Positions 24,432 through 36,168 of a stretch of DNA of 64,000 bases are shown here, one piece after another. Within the stretch, counting starts at the first letter, position 1; the number at the start of each line of letters is the position of its first letter. The translations under genes and the position numbers were made by a program. The DNA is from Daedaleopsis sinensis (lineage: Eukaryota; Basidiomycota; Agaricomycetes; Polyporales; Polyporaceae): positions 1,550,001 through 1,614,000 of the forward strand of contig CM066305.1 of the NCBI GenBank assembly GCA_033807695.1. The letters run 5' to 3'. The notes beneath the pieces were generated by a model that saw only the letters and a list, made by a program, of their open reading frames with translations, did no database searches and was not told where the DNA came from.

Positions 24432-26532
24432 TCAGCGACGCCGTGTGGAACGATGGGTATTCTCGGCGCCGTCGTCGGTATTGAACCCGTCACTCTCGCT
24501 CTCAGAGCTGAGAGCCTCTTGCTTCACCGGCCGTTGAGCGCTGGCTCGCGGAATCGGCATGAGATTGATCGGGCCGCCAGGGAGGATGCTGAAGTTGATG
24601 CTGTTGCTGTACCCGGTCGTACCTTCCTCATACATCTTGCGCGCGGACTCGTACTCCAGCTTCTCCTGCTCAGCCTGTGCAAGGAAGGGCTGAAACACGC
24701 ATCAGCGGCTGCACTAAGGATCACAGCAGTATAGATTACCTTGCGCTCCTCATCAGTCATCGAGCGCCACTTGCCTGCGGCGAGCACGCTCTGCTTCGTC
24801 GTCTCCGTCTCGTCACCGAAGACCTCCTTGACCAATTCTGGATCGGACCGGATGCGCTGCAGGAACATGAAGTACGCGCTCAGAGGCTTCTTCGGCGCGT
24901 TAGGGTCCTTGATATTCCCTTTGCGCGATTTCCCCGCCTTGCGCTGAGCCGTGCGGTACGCGTTCTCGCGCTTGATGTCTTCAGGAGTGAGAGTGCGCAT
25001 GTACGCGTTAAGCTCCCGCTCTCTCGCGTCTTTGAGAGCCTGGGAACGACGGCGGTAGGGCTGTTTTAGTGAGAGGGATCAGTCACAATCTATAGGATCA
25101 GCATGAGAAGGATATCGTACCTCCTTGTCTTCGGTGGACAGTCTAGCGTATTCCTGACCGGCCTCTTTAGCGGCTTGCGCGACGTTCAGCTTCTTGTGAC
25201 TGGTATTCTGGTGACGTTGAATCCAATCTGTGAAATATAGCTGCCACGCCGAGGGCGCCAGTTTGGGAGGGCGAATAACTGACTTGAGAGGAGCTGCATT
25301 GACGTGTCAATATCACGTGTCGCACGATATGAATGGCACTCACGACTCTCGGAACGCTTCTCTTGGGCCTGCGCTTCCTCCACCTCGTCCACCGGCCGCT
25401 TCTTCCGCCGAACTGTCGCGTCCCGGTCATCATGCTCGCTGATCGACTCTGACCTCCTCGAGCTGTACGCCCGCGATTGCATCGTTGGCGGCCGCGCGTG
25501 CGAGGCAGAGGGGGCGCTGGATGATTGAAACAAGTGTGATACCGGAGTCCCTCGTCGGATAGGCACCCGTGGCCTCTGGGTCGCGAAGTTGTCGTCAGAT
25601 AGGGGCCCGATAGGGACCGGTCCACCGACAGAACTGTGTACTGTCGAATCCCATAGATGGGATGCCCACGGCGGTGCGTTTACCACGTAGAGGTTCGCGG
25701 CTGGCGAGACCGTGCCGGAGAGTTCCGCGCGCAGCTGGTCTGTCATGACAGTGTCCTCAGGCGGTGAGAGCGGCAAAGGTTGTAAAGCGGCGAAGGCGGT
25801 CGTAGGCGAGAACGGGGTGACGTCAGGGAAGATTGATGAGTTCTCGCTGAAGGCGGCGTAAGACGTCGATAATGGTGACTGCGGCTGCGCATGTCCACCG
25901 GGGACGGGGATAGGGATGGCGGTCGAGTGAGGAGCGGGATCGGGCTCGGTGATCCAGTTCGAGTAGAGCGTCGACTCGTGGAACTCGGGAGATGAGGGAG
26001 AGAAGTAACCTGAGCTAGCGTTGGAGAACGTCGAGTCGAAGCGACGCGTGTGCACCGGCATGGCAGGATCGAGCTGACTGCTGGTCGACTCAGGAGACCC
26101 GGGGAAGGGTATGGACGATAGAGAGCTGTATTGCATCATGGGGTTGGACTCCCATGAGTATGGCGACTTGGGCTCTTGGTGGAGAGTCTCGTCGAGGTCG
26201 AGTCCAAAGATCATGTTGTCGGAGTCGGAGATCATGGAGTCGTAGTGGACGTGTTCGTCGAAGGTGTACATCGGAGTGTGGTCTCTTAGGGACATGTCGG
26301 ATGTAGCGAGGGTGATGGAGGTCGCGTCGCGGTCGTCGTCGCGGGGGTAGAAGGGGGAAGCGGGCATCGAGTGGAAGGGTCGGAGGGAGGGACGGGGCCT
26401 TATATAGGATGGCGTACGCAGGGACGCGTATACGGGCGGCTTCGGGGCAAGGGTGGGAAGGAAGAGGGCGCGGAGGGAGGGGGATATGTTTGCAAGGGAC
26501 GGCGGGAGGCGGATGGGGCGTAGCAGAGGCAT
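24432..26532 (-). CDS. Tandem HMG-box protein
   Basis: Four exons (26532-25344, 25293-25121, 25060-24740, 24689-24432) give 646 residues from the first ATG. Two HMG boxes lie in the C-terminal half: PPKLAPSAWQLYFTDWIQRH... and DPNAPKKPLSAYFMFLQRIR.... HMG boxes bend DNA. The N-terminal 390 residues are Ser/Pro rich and disordered, with RRKKRP as a possible nuclear signal. The first 64 residues from the 26532 start contain no Asp or Glu but many Arg, Leu and Ser, like a mitochondrial presequence. Other in-frame ATGs are at 26367 and 26295, and a TATA box lies between the first and second starts, so the true N-terminus is open. It may be a nuclear regulator, or have a second, organellar form (inference). 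Confidence 0.85.
26400..26406 (-). promoter_or_regulatory. TATATAA box inside the 5' end of the HMG-box reading frame
   Basis: On the minus strand CTATATAAGG lies 33 bases before the in-frame ATG at 26367 and 105 before the one at 26295. A transcript started about 30 bases downstream would lose the first ATG and use one of the later ones. The TATA match is seen; its use is inference. Confidence 0.4.
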
Positions 26533-27342
26533 TGCGTATTAAGTAGGCCTCGGTGCCTCGTCGCTGACTCGGTGAGAATCAGCGGGATACGCGCCAGATC
26601 TGGAGAGATGTGAGCAGACGGGAATCCGGAGAGTTTCAGACTCAACGGACGCGTTGCCTTTCTCGGTCGAATTGTGCGCCGGATATGGGAGATACAGTTT
26701 GGAGAGTTGCAGACTGCGAATGCAAGTCGCATATGGACGCGCCCTCTGGATCGTCGGCAGAAGCACCACTCACCTCCGTCGTCGCGCGTGATCCCTGCAG
26801 TGTGCGCTCGCTGCCCTCCAACCCAGTCTGACACGCACACACCGCGACACGTAGATCTCACCGCACGCCCGGGCCTCGGCGGTCGTCCTGCTCCTAGTGG
26901 CGTCTCCTCCGTCCAGATGGCGGCCTTGCAAGGATGTTGTCAGCGAGCAAATACGATCGGACGCGAGACCGCAGCCAGACACCCGTGAATCACCCACCGT
27001 GCCACCGTCCCGCACTGCCCGAGCCTTGCCCTAAATCATCCCCGATTAGGCACTCCCCCGGACCTCCGTCTTTCTCCCCCATATGGCAGCCCCGTCCCCG
27101 CGCCCCGGCTCCCGAGTCCGCCTGAGCCCCGAGTCCGCCCCCGGCCTCCCCGGCCTCCCCGCCGGCCTCAGTCCAACAAGCCCTCGGCGGAATCGCGACA
27201 AGCTCCTCCGAGTGGTCGCCCCGAACACATATCCTTCTCACATTCCATCCGTCCACATCACCCCGCCAACAACTACGACAGCTGCGATGCATCAACCTCT
27301 GATTCCGACTGCTCTCAGAACATACAAGGAAAGCAACTACCA
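26533..27342. other. Region between the HMG-box start and the GRIM-19 stop
   Basis: About 800 bases, GC-rich with many short open frames on both strands. It must contain the promoter of the HMG-box gene. I saw no convincing extra gene. A Pro/Arg-rich plus-strand frame at 27083-27391 overlaps the end of GRIM-19 and looks like a shadow. Confidence 0.45.
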
Positions 27343-28008
27343 TCATATAACCACGATCGTATCCGCAGACCGGTGGCTGGGATTGTTGTAGACACTTTTA
27401 CCAGCCTGTCACGGACGCAGCGCACCAGTCCGCAATATGGAGCCACCGCGGAAAACGACAATGTTATCAGCGATCCTGAACATGCCGTCATCGTCCCTCG
27501 CGAACAGTCACTGACCTCCCAGCCCGGCACGTCCTTCATGATCTCTCTCTCCCGCGCGAGCGCAGCTTGTTCACGGCGGTACGCGTCACGGTCGCCCTCC
27601 GCGAGCAGCAGCGGCACCAAGTGAATGCGCGACCACACCTTCTCCCTCTGCAGTTCCCTGGAAAGCAATGTCGCATCAGCTCGGTGCTCTGTGCGAAGGC
27701 GGCGCAACGTCGACTCCAGATTTGTCACTGATAAGACTCCAGTCGCGCGGTCGGATCCAACAGAAGGCCACGTTCCCCGTTGGGCGGGCCCATAACTGCC
27801 CACGTTTAACGTCCGCCTGACCTCCCCTCCTCCCGCCAAACTCTGACACACTTTCCACGCACCTCTTCTCAAGGTTCCCCTTTCCAACTCGGTAGAAGCC
27901 ATAGGCGCATACCGCCGTCACACCGCCGAGAATAACAAGGGCACCCGGTCCGCGGAGCGGGAGGTTGCGTTTATACTTGACGGGCTCGAACCCCCCGGGC
28001 GGGGGCAT
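27343..28008 (-). CDS. NADH dehydrogenase (complex I) subunit GRIM-19/NDUFA13
   Basis: Three exons (28008-27863, 27657-27516, 27405-27343) give 116 residues, the usual size. The sequence starts MPPPGGFEPVKYKRNLPLRG, has one membrane helix GALVILGGVTAVCAYGFYRV, then the coiled helix RELQREKVWSRIHLVPLLLA and DRDAYRREQAALARER, and ends VPGWEAGKSVYNN...TIVVI. This small subunit sits in the mitochondrial inner membrane at the complex I joint between arms and is needed for assembly. The introns are 205 and 110 nt, long for this window. A second complex I gene (NDUFS8) lies 5.2 kb away. Confidence 0.93.
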
Positions 28009-28642
28009 ATCTCTGCGTGACACGGACAGTGCTCTCGGTATTAGTCATGGGCAGATGAGTCGAACAATGGCTCACTGTCGGTAGGGGACAGACACTGGGA
28101 AGCATAGGTTTTTGTCAATATGTGAACAAGTTATGCAAGCACAAGTGACACGTATGGACTCACTGGTGCAAGGTTCCCTGGGTGTGAGTCACTTCAGAGC
28201 GCAGTCACAGATATCCAGCCCAGTAGAGTGCAACAAGGCAGAGCAAGCACAGCCAAGCAGAGACGGCAACGAGGACGAGGAGTTGGTACAAAGCAGAAGT
28301 AAACGTGCAGGCGGGCGTCTTGACGCAATACTCCAGCCACGTGACCCTGGTACATTGAGCCTCCACCCACTTGGCGGAAATTCAGACATCCACTCGAATA
28401 CTGCGCCTGACGCGGCAATCGCTGCTGCAGATGCTGCAGTAAATACATGTACAGTACTACACGCGAGCCACGGATAATTAGACACGATACAAAGAGAACT
28501 TGGCGAGGATGCAGCCGCAAATAGCCGGCTACACAAGCGCCACTGTGTATGGGAAGTTCATACGAAACGACTCGCCGCCAAACAAGATGACAAGTGGACG
28601 TGGCTTGCGCTGTGCCTCTCCGCGCCTTTCTTCGTCACCACC
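28009..28642. promoter_or_regulatory. Divergent upstream region of GRIM-19 and the INO80F-domain gene
   Basis: About 630 bases between two start codons facing away from each other. It should carry both promoters. No extra gene or clear motif was recognised. Confidence 0.5.
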
Positions 28643-30471
28643 ATGATGCCCCGTCCCCCGTCTCCTGGCCCCGCCTACCCTCCCCCCTTTGTGGGCAACC
28701 CCTCCATCTCCGCCCAGCAAGAACGCAAGCAGAAGCAGCGCAGTATCATGGGCATTACGGCTGGCGCGGAAGATGTCAAGTATCAAGCCAAGTACAAGGA
28801 GTTGAAAAAGAAGGTTAAGGAGATAGAGTCGGTGAGTCATATCCTGCCCTACCTTCCGAACGCGTCCTCAGCTCGTTCGTTCCCGTTATACCGTTCTCGT
28901 AGGACAATGACAGGTTGTACTTCAAGCTCCTATTGGCCAAGAAGAACATCCGTCGGATGAACCTAGAGAGAGCGTACGTTCACAGCTTGTTGGTGCTATG
29001 GCCTTCACCTCAGTTCCCTTACGCGTCTCCCAACCATCTCAGCATCCTCTACGAGCGGCTTGCCGCCGTTCCTCCGACCCCCGGGAGGCACACACAAGAG
29101 CTACCTGCCGAACAGGACCCGATCTTCCACCCGCAGCCTCCTGCTCCGTCTGAGCACGCTCGCGCGATTGATCCTAATGACCGCGAACTGTCCGAGTACA
29201 TGCGCGCGCATCCGAATGCCCGACTCATTCAAGGACCCGATGGGAGGGTGGTCGCAATCGAAGATACACCTGCGTCCCTAGATGCACGCGGAGCACCTGT
29301 CCTATCCGGCCCTCCGCCACCCCATGAAATACCGGTTGTTCACGGTTTTCGCCACGACTCGGGCCCAGGCTACGATCCTGCTCGTCAGCTGCCACCACCG
29401 CCTCCTATGATCCCTTTACTCCAACAGCAAGAATCTGCCCCAGAACCTTCTGTGACAAATGAACACCATCCGAACCAGTACACGTATCCGCAGTCGCGAC
29501 CTCCGCCGCCCAACCCGCACTCTCACAGTAGCTCTTCTCACCATTCGCGTTCATCCTCGGCTCGCCCGGATCTCGATGCGGTCTCAGGAGCAACCTCGCG
29601 CATAGAACCTTCTGGTGGTCCTTATCCTGCTCGCGCTCGCAGTCCGAATATGCAAGGAGAGCCGCCAGTGGAACACAGAAGCAGGCGCCATGATATCCAT
29701 GAACATACCCACTCGCATGGACACCCGCACATTCAGATTCCACAGCAGAATCTCCCTCCATCGCCTACTCTACTATCTCCGACCGCGCACCACCGTGGCT
29801 CGCGCGTCCACAATCACCAGCGCATCGGGCCGGGCGCCAACATTCATCGTGAAAGGGACCCTGAACGGGACTGGGAGCTCCAACAGCAACTCGAACATGA
29901 TCGGGCGCTCGAGCGTGAACGTGAAGCACAACGCGAGGTCGAGCTCCGTCATCGCCTCGCATTAGAAGAGCAAGAGGAACGGGCTCTGTGGGCGGAGGAG
30001 GAAGAGCGTGCTCGTGCACGCGCCATGTCGCGCTCTGGCTCTCCGGGATCGACGGCCCACGCCGGTGGGAGCAGGGACGCGTCACTTCCCGCGGCTACCC
30101 AGCCGCACGAGTACGATCGCGCTCCGAGGACGCACGTCCCACATGTGTCCAACTTGCTTGGGATCGAGCGCGACCCGGCCTTCAAAGACGACGAACGTAA
30201 TGGCCCTCGCGACAGGATGGCGCCCATCGAAACGGGCCCGGGTTCTTCACTCGAGTCGCGCAAGCGTCCGAGGGACGAGATGGACGTTGACGACCGCTAC
30301 GACGCCGAGGCCAGGCCTGCCAATGAAGGTGGGCTTGCTTCCCGCGGTTCAGTGAACCTTGGCGGCAATAGGGGCGGCAAGCGTTCTCACTCTGAAGAAG
30401 ACGGCGACTCCGGGCATCCCACACCTGGAACGGGAGATAGCCTACCCGACGAAAGGATGGAAGACGCATAA
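28643..30471 (+). CDS. INO80 complex subunit F-domain protein (IEC3/TFPT-like)
   Basis: Three exons (28643-28831, 28903-28973, 29043-30471) give 562 residues. After a Pro-rich start, residues 40-90 read KYKELKKKVKEIESDNDRLY, FKLLLAKKNIRRMNLERAIL and YERL, a basic coiled coil split by both introns that matches the INO80F domain. Such proteins are accessory subunits of the INO80 chromatin remodeller in the nucleus. The remaining 470 residues are disordered: Pro/His-rich, then a long charged helix full of Glu/Arg (about 29850-30010), then Arg/Asp-rich tails with RKRPRDEMDVDDR and an end EDGDSGHPTPGTG. The domain call is confident; membership of the complex is inferred. Confidence 0.82.
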
Positions 30472-31047
30472 CCGCGCCAGTCGCCGCAGGCCATCCGCTT
30501 CGCTTCCAGACTCCGGAGTCTTGTGCTACGGCAGGTTACGGCGTCCGGTCGACGAATTGCGAACGTCTGTTTGTCTGCTGTAGGCTTGTACGTACCGGCA
30601 CTTGTGAAAAGTAACACGCCATGTCTTGGACTTCTGTCTCTGTGCCATGTTTGTGATCGTATGTACCGCCTCGTCGATGGCTTGCTTCCGGATGTATGTG
30701 CTTTGGCCAAATAATTGTATGACACCCTAATACACATGCTGCACGCGCACGGCGGATTCGTTTCCATTTTGATCATCTCGCATGTCATCGTGCCGAGAAG
30801 CTACACATGTGGGGGCGAGATGCGCATGTCCATAAGAGGCAAGTAAGATGGTGAAGTGGACAATTGCGCACGCTGCAGCGACAGATGGACCGCGGGGCGC
30901 AGACGAATAGGCCCATGTATATCGCGCGCGAGCGAGTCACTCTGACCGCACGCAGCAAGGGCCCAGCGCGGCTGGCATATGATAAACCACCTGCGAACAC
31001 ATGCACTGCCAATGGAAGCGAAGCTGGAGCGCAGCCAGATGCAGCCA
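30472..31047. other. Intergenic sequence
   Basis: Holds the 3' end of the INO80F-domain gene and possibly further exons of the unrecognised minus-strand frame that ends at 31048. Nothing else was recognised. Confidence 0.4.
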
Positions 31048-31935
31048 TCAATAAGCCGTCCGCACAATACGGTGGGGATCTCCCGGGTCGACGACAGCAC
31101 CTTGCGCGCAAACATGCATGTGCTGCGGCGTTCCCACCGACGGAAGTGAGTCGTCGCCCGACAGCGGCGACCCGGCGATTTCGTCGTCATCGTCGCCGGC
31201 CCACGACACGGTCGAGCGTTCCGCAGAGACCTCGTACGCCGGGACGGGCGCAAGCTGCGTCTCGTCGCCCGCGCCCAGCAGGAGCGAGCGTGCGGTCTGC
31301 GCTTCCCAGTATATCTCCAGGCTGCGCGCGTCCAAGATGGGGTAGACGCCCCGGATAGGTCTGAGGGCAGCGGCGCACAGCTCGATCGCCTCCAGCACGC
31401 CGTCCTCGTCTGGACCCGAGGCCGGCGATCCTCCAGGCAGCAGCGGACGCGCCCCGGGCTGCTGCGAGCCCGTCGCAGGCCGGTTGGCGAGGACGAGGTC
31501 CATGATGAATGGGCGCCGGCCGAGCCAGTCCGTTTCTGCCTCCGCTGTCGCCCGTGCGCGCCGCAGCAGGTCCTTGGCCGGTGACGGGGGTGGCGAAGAC
31601 GCGGGACGGACCTGGCGGGGGAACTCGTCCCGTGGCGCGCTCGGGCGATCATCAGCAGCTGTCCGGCGAGCCCGGGTCCGTGGCTGACCATGGCGTGTGT
31701 GGCGAGAGCTACTGCCGACAGCCCGAGTAGTGCTAGTGCACGTCGACGGATCCTTGTGCAGGTGCGTGGTGGTGTTGGCACCGCCACGGGCGTGCTCCGC
31801 CCGTCGGTTCGAGCTACGTTTGAAGGATTTGCTCGGGGCGCGTGTGGCTCGGGGGTCGCTGGGCGCGGGCTTCGGGGCGGTATCGGAGAACGCTCTGACG
31901 CCGCGTCGTCCCTGCATGGTCGGCGCTGCATGCAT
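31048..31935 (-). CDS. Hypothetical protein with strong coding bias
   Basis: An uninterrupted 295-codon frame from ATG 31935. Third positions are overwhelmingly G or C across 31100-31550 in this frame (for example DEDGVLEAIELCAAALRPIR, RSLEIYWEAQTARSLLLGAG), as in the accepted genes here, and the residues look protein-like with an acidic patch GDDDDEIAGSP. The N-terminal third is Arg/Ser/Thr rich and low in complexity. A competing minus-strand frame (30801-31931) contains a hydrophobic stretch LALLGLSAVALATHAMVSHG and could supply an N-terminal exon, but I found no good intron to join them. No family was recognised. Confidence 0.45.
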   Translation of the reverse strand: MHAAPTMQGRRGVRAFSDTAPKPAPSDPRATRAPSKSFKRSSNRRAEHARGGANTTTHLHKDPSTCTSTTRAVGSSSRHTRHGQPRTRARRTAADDRPSAPRDEFPRQVRPASSPPPSPAKDLLRRARATAEAETDWLGRRPFIMDLVLANRPATGSQQPGARPLLPGGSPASGPDEDGVLEAIELCAAALRPIRGVYPILDARSLEIYWEAQTARSLLLGAGDETQLAPVPAYEVSAERSTVSWAGDDDDEIAGSPLSGDDSLPSVGTPQHMHVCAQGAVVDPGDPHRIVRTAY

Positions 31936-33244
31936 GGTGATTCTGGATGAGTCAGAATAGACGGTGGCTAGTGCGGTGGGCGGCGAGTCCGTCGGCTAGG
32001 AGGGCGATAGAAGGCGCACAGAGGATGGGATCCGAAATAGCGGTGTGCGTCCGGTCTAGGTGGGTTTGCAGGGTTTATGATGGCGCCAGGACTCAGCCGA
32101 TAATGCGATGTCGAGCCGCAGGTCCGCTGCCGAAGACCTGTCAGCCTCCGCGGTGCATCTGGCCAAATAACTCAACAAACCATACATCCGGCCCCGCCGA
32201 TCTAAGTATGTGGGACGAGCCGCGCGCATGGGATAGATGGGCCGGACTGCCAAGCCGAGGCCATATTCGAGGCGGCGCGGATTCGCACCCACAGAGAGTG
32301 GCCACGTACGGGGAGATCGGTTCGCGATTTGAGTACGGGGCGGAATAGGGGTCTGAGCAAACTGTCAGTCACTGCGAACTCTGTTGCGGTCCGGCCCACC
32401 TGCCAGTGCGTGCCGAGAGCTGTTCATAGCACAGATAAGGCCCAGATGGGGCAAGCGCGGGCCCTCGCACAGGGCACCTTCAAAGGCCCACAGAAGGCTA
32501 GTGTGCATCCGAACACCGAGGAAAGTCGAGTATTTGTCCCAAACAGGTGTCCAGCACGACCTCTAGCGGCGAAAGCATCCGTAGTCAGCCGCCAGAAGGA
32601 AACTAGGACGTGGAGGGAACACACCTGTGGTCGGCGCCCCCGCTCACGGATCACAGGAACGCGCGCTCCGCCTACTACATCTGACCAGGCGCGCCGAAAC
32701 ATGTTTGGTAGCACGTTCCATGGCGGCCACACGCAGCCCGCGCGTCATCTACAATCATGAGCTCATCCGTCGGTCATCAATCTGACTAGAATCGTCCGCC
32801 CTCGAACTCTACAGCTGCGGACATCGGGTATGCCGCCACGAAGCCCGAGAGCACCAGCAGAGCTGCCTCGAAATGGCCATCGACTGGCTCGGGGCCAATC
32901 CCACGCATTATGGGAGATTTGCGCGCCCACGATAGAGCCTGTGCCCTTGGGTACCGCTTGCCATCTTCTGCATCTCGACAAGCTTCCCCGTCCGTAAGAC
33001 ATCTCCCGCAAACTCGACAGCGTGGTCTCCGCGCCGAAAAATGCAGAGCAATCATAACCTTACACCTCGCCTGCCGGCGGAACATCACGGCTTCTGCCGC
33101 GAACATTGCAAACCAACGTTCTTCAGTCCGAGGCGGTATGGGAGACATCCTACTTCGGATTACGTCGACGGGTGAGCGCATCACATCAGCTTTGTGGCGA
33201 TATGGAGTCCCCACGTCCTTCGCATACATATCCCGCTCCTCCCG
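31936..33244. other. Stretch without a recognised gene
   Basis: About 1.3 kb. Short frames occur on both strands (for example 32786-33229 minus, 32329-32760 plus) without known motifs or consistent codon bias. The part after 33000 is immediately downstream of NDUFS8 and probably includes its 3' end. Confidence 0.4.
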
Positions 33245-34309
<1,065 letters not shown>

Positions 34310-34546
34310 GGTGGTGGTCGAGTAGGACGTGCAGGACGACGAGCGAACGCTCTTTGACGTTGGGAAAGACGATGGACCCAACCTCGGAGTCGGGACACCT
34401 CAACGCCATCAGGCGCTGCCGGGTCTTGCCGATGCCCTCTCCAGCCAATAGTAATCCGAGGATCTGATATCCTATCCTCAACCTAATCCGGCTCCAAACG
34501 CGTGTACTGATCTCCTTCTCGACTATCGAGAGCACTCCCTTCCACC
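34310..34546. promoter_or_regulatory. Short bidirectional promoter: NDUFS8 / prefoldin 2
   Basis: Only 237 bases separate two start codons that point outward, so both promoters must lie here. No specific box could be assigned. Confidence 0.6.
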
Positions 34547-35098
34547 ATGTCCTCCTCCAAACCGGCCTCTGGGTCAAGCAAGCCCGTTCCGTCTACCCAG
34601 GGTTCGTACTTCGACTTTAACGATGTTCTGCCTTGATCTCAAGCCAACGGTGGCTAGCCAGAGATCCAACAACAGTATAATCGTTATCAAAATGAGATTC
34701 AGGCATTGGCGACCAAGATCGGAGAGCTAGAACAGGAGGCAGAAGAGCATAGGTGTGTATCTATCTCTATCAGGACTAAGCTACCTCTGCTGACCTGCAC
34801 TAACCTGCAGTCTTGTGATATCTACCCTCAATGAAGCTGTCACGGAGGAGCCGGATCGGAAATGCTTCCGTATGGTCGGCGGCATCCTGGTAGAGCGGAC
34901 AGTACAAGATGTCCTCCCTGCTCTGAAGACCACGCTGGATGGGGTACGTATTGTTACTGGAAGGAGTTGTGTCTCAGCCTTACACTATCCCAGATTGCAA
35001 AATTCGTCGCCAACCTCGCTGAACAGTACAAGAGCAAAGAAGAGGAATTTGAGAACTTCAAGCGCGAGTACAAGATCAGACCAGCCTCTGCGAGCTGA
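34547..35098 (+). CDS. Prefoldin subunit 2
   Basis: Four exons (34547-34601, 34662-34752, 34811-34943, 34994-35098) give 127 residues. The sequence after a Ser/Lys/Pro start reads EIQQQYNRYQNEIQALATKI, GELEQEAEEHSLVISTLNEA, then CFRMVGGILVERTVQDVLPA and AEQYKSKEEEFENFKREY: two helices with the beta-hairpin of a beta-type prefoldin. The C-R-x-G-G hairpin with V-E-R-T is typical of subunit 2. The hexameric complex hands newly made actin and tubulin to the CCT chaperonin in the cytosol. Introns are 50-60 nt. Confidence 0.95.
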
Positions 35099-36168
35099 TC
35101 CGTGGAGCGTTGGGTAGAGAACATGTTTGCAATCGTTCAAAGCAGCAAAAGGTCAAAATGGTAGACCTCCACCACCAATTGCAACGTCTACTGTGATCAT
35201 GATTATACATACCCTCTTGCTCGTTTACTTTAGTGTATCCATAGTTCACGCCTTCATGAACAACTGTGAAAGTCGTAGGGCTAGTAGTAGTGCTATAACC
35301 CAACTCGAATCTAGTTCAAATCGTGCCGTGATGGCGAGATGCTGAAGCGTGTGCGAAATATGCCAAGGAGACGAGAATCACGATATCTCTAGCTAAGACG
35401 TCGACTAGCTAGGGGCTTGATAATATATATGATCGGCTATGACGCGGACGGAGGAAGCATAGTTGTGGACCCATATATGTCCACCTCTCTTGCTAACGAC
35501 CATGGTCGCTCTGTCCATCGTCCCAAGGTGCGCGCGCTGCTGGAGTTCCCTGGGATGCCGAGGTCGGCGCTGAGGTTGGTACCTGTGCACGAGGAAACTC
35601 TAAAAAGCAGATGGAGATGACAACAGACGCCAACGCGTTTCTGCTCATCCACTCCCTTCGTTTCCAACGGCCTCTTCGTTCTCGGCTACTTGAAGCTAGG
35701 CTCGTAAACCACCCTCTCGCTCTTCGTCCCTCTGAGGAGAGGCTGGACCATCCTAGGAGGGGGGGTGCGGGTGACCCCCGTGGGAACGTCGGAGCTTCAA
35801 TTGATACATGAGCGAAGACTCCCCACCATATCTATAGTTTGAGCATGTTCTCAATTCTGCAGGATGTTACTGAGAGACCAACTGAGTACTTCCTGCAATT
35901 ATCTGAAGGCATGGGTGCTTCAAGGATGTGTACGGAGTTCATTCGTCTCTGAGCCTGGGTGACTGGGCGCTTGTAGAGAGCAGGCGCTCACGAAGGCCTC
36001 AGGTAGCCTCAGGTACGTTCGAACTCCGACGTTCCCACGGGGGTCACCCGCACCCCTCCTCCTAGGATGAACAAGCCTACTTGAAGCTGCGGCTGGACTC
36101 ACACTCCTTCGTCCTACCGTCCTAGCTCTCGTCCTCTGCTGGCTCTTCTTCGTTTCTTCGTTGTCGAT
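35099..36168. other. Intergenic region containing an inverted-repeat element
   Basis: About 1.07 kb between prefoldin 2 and the CAP-protein gene. The middle is occupied by an inverted repeat (35749-36069). The final 100 bases are C/T-rich and form the likely leader and promoter of the CAP gene. No coding frame was accepted. Confidence 0.6.
35749..36069. mobile_element. MITE-like element: 46-bp inverted repeats around a 229-bp core
   Basis: The arms are 35749-35794 and 36024-36069. They match as reverse complements at 45 of 46 positions. Each starts CATCCTAGGAGG and contains GGTGCGGGTGACCCC, itself able to form a small hairpin. The core between them is ordinary AT-balanced DNA with no open frame of note. 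Size, symmetry and position (about 100 bases before a gene) fit a non-autonomous terminal-inverted-repeat element. However, I see no clear target-site duplication, so it could also be an inverted duplication from another process. The near-identity suggests recent origin or maintenance. Confidence 0.6.
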
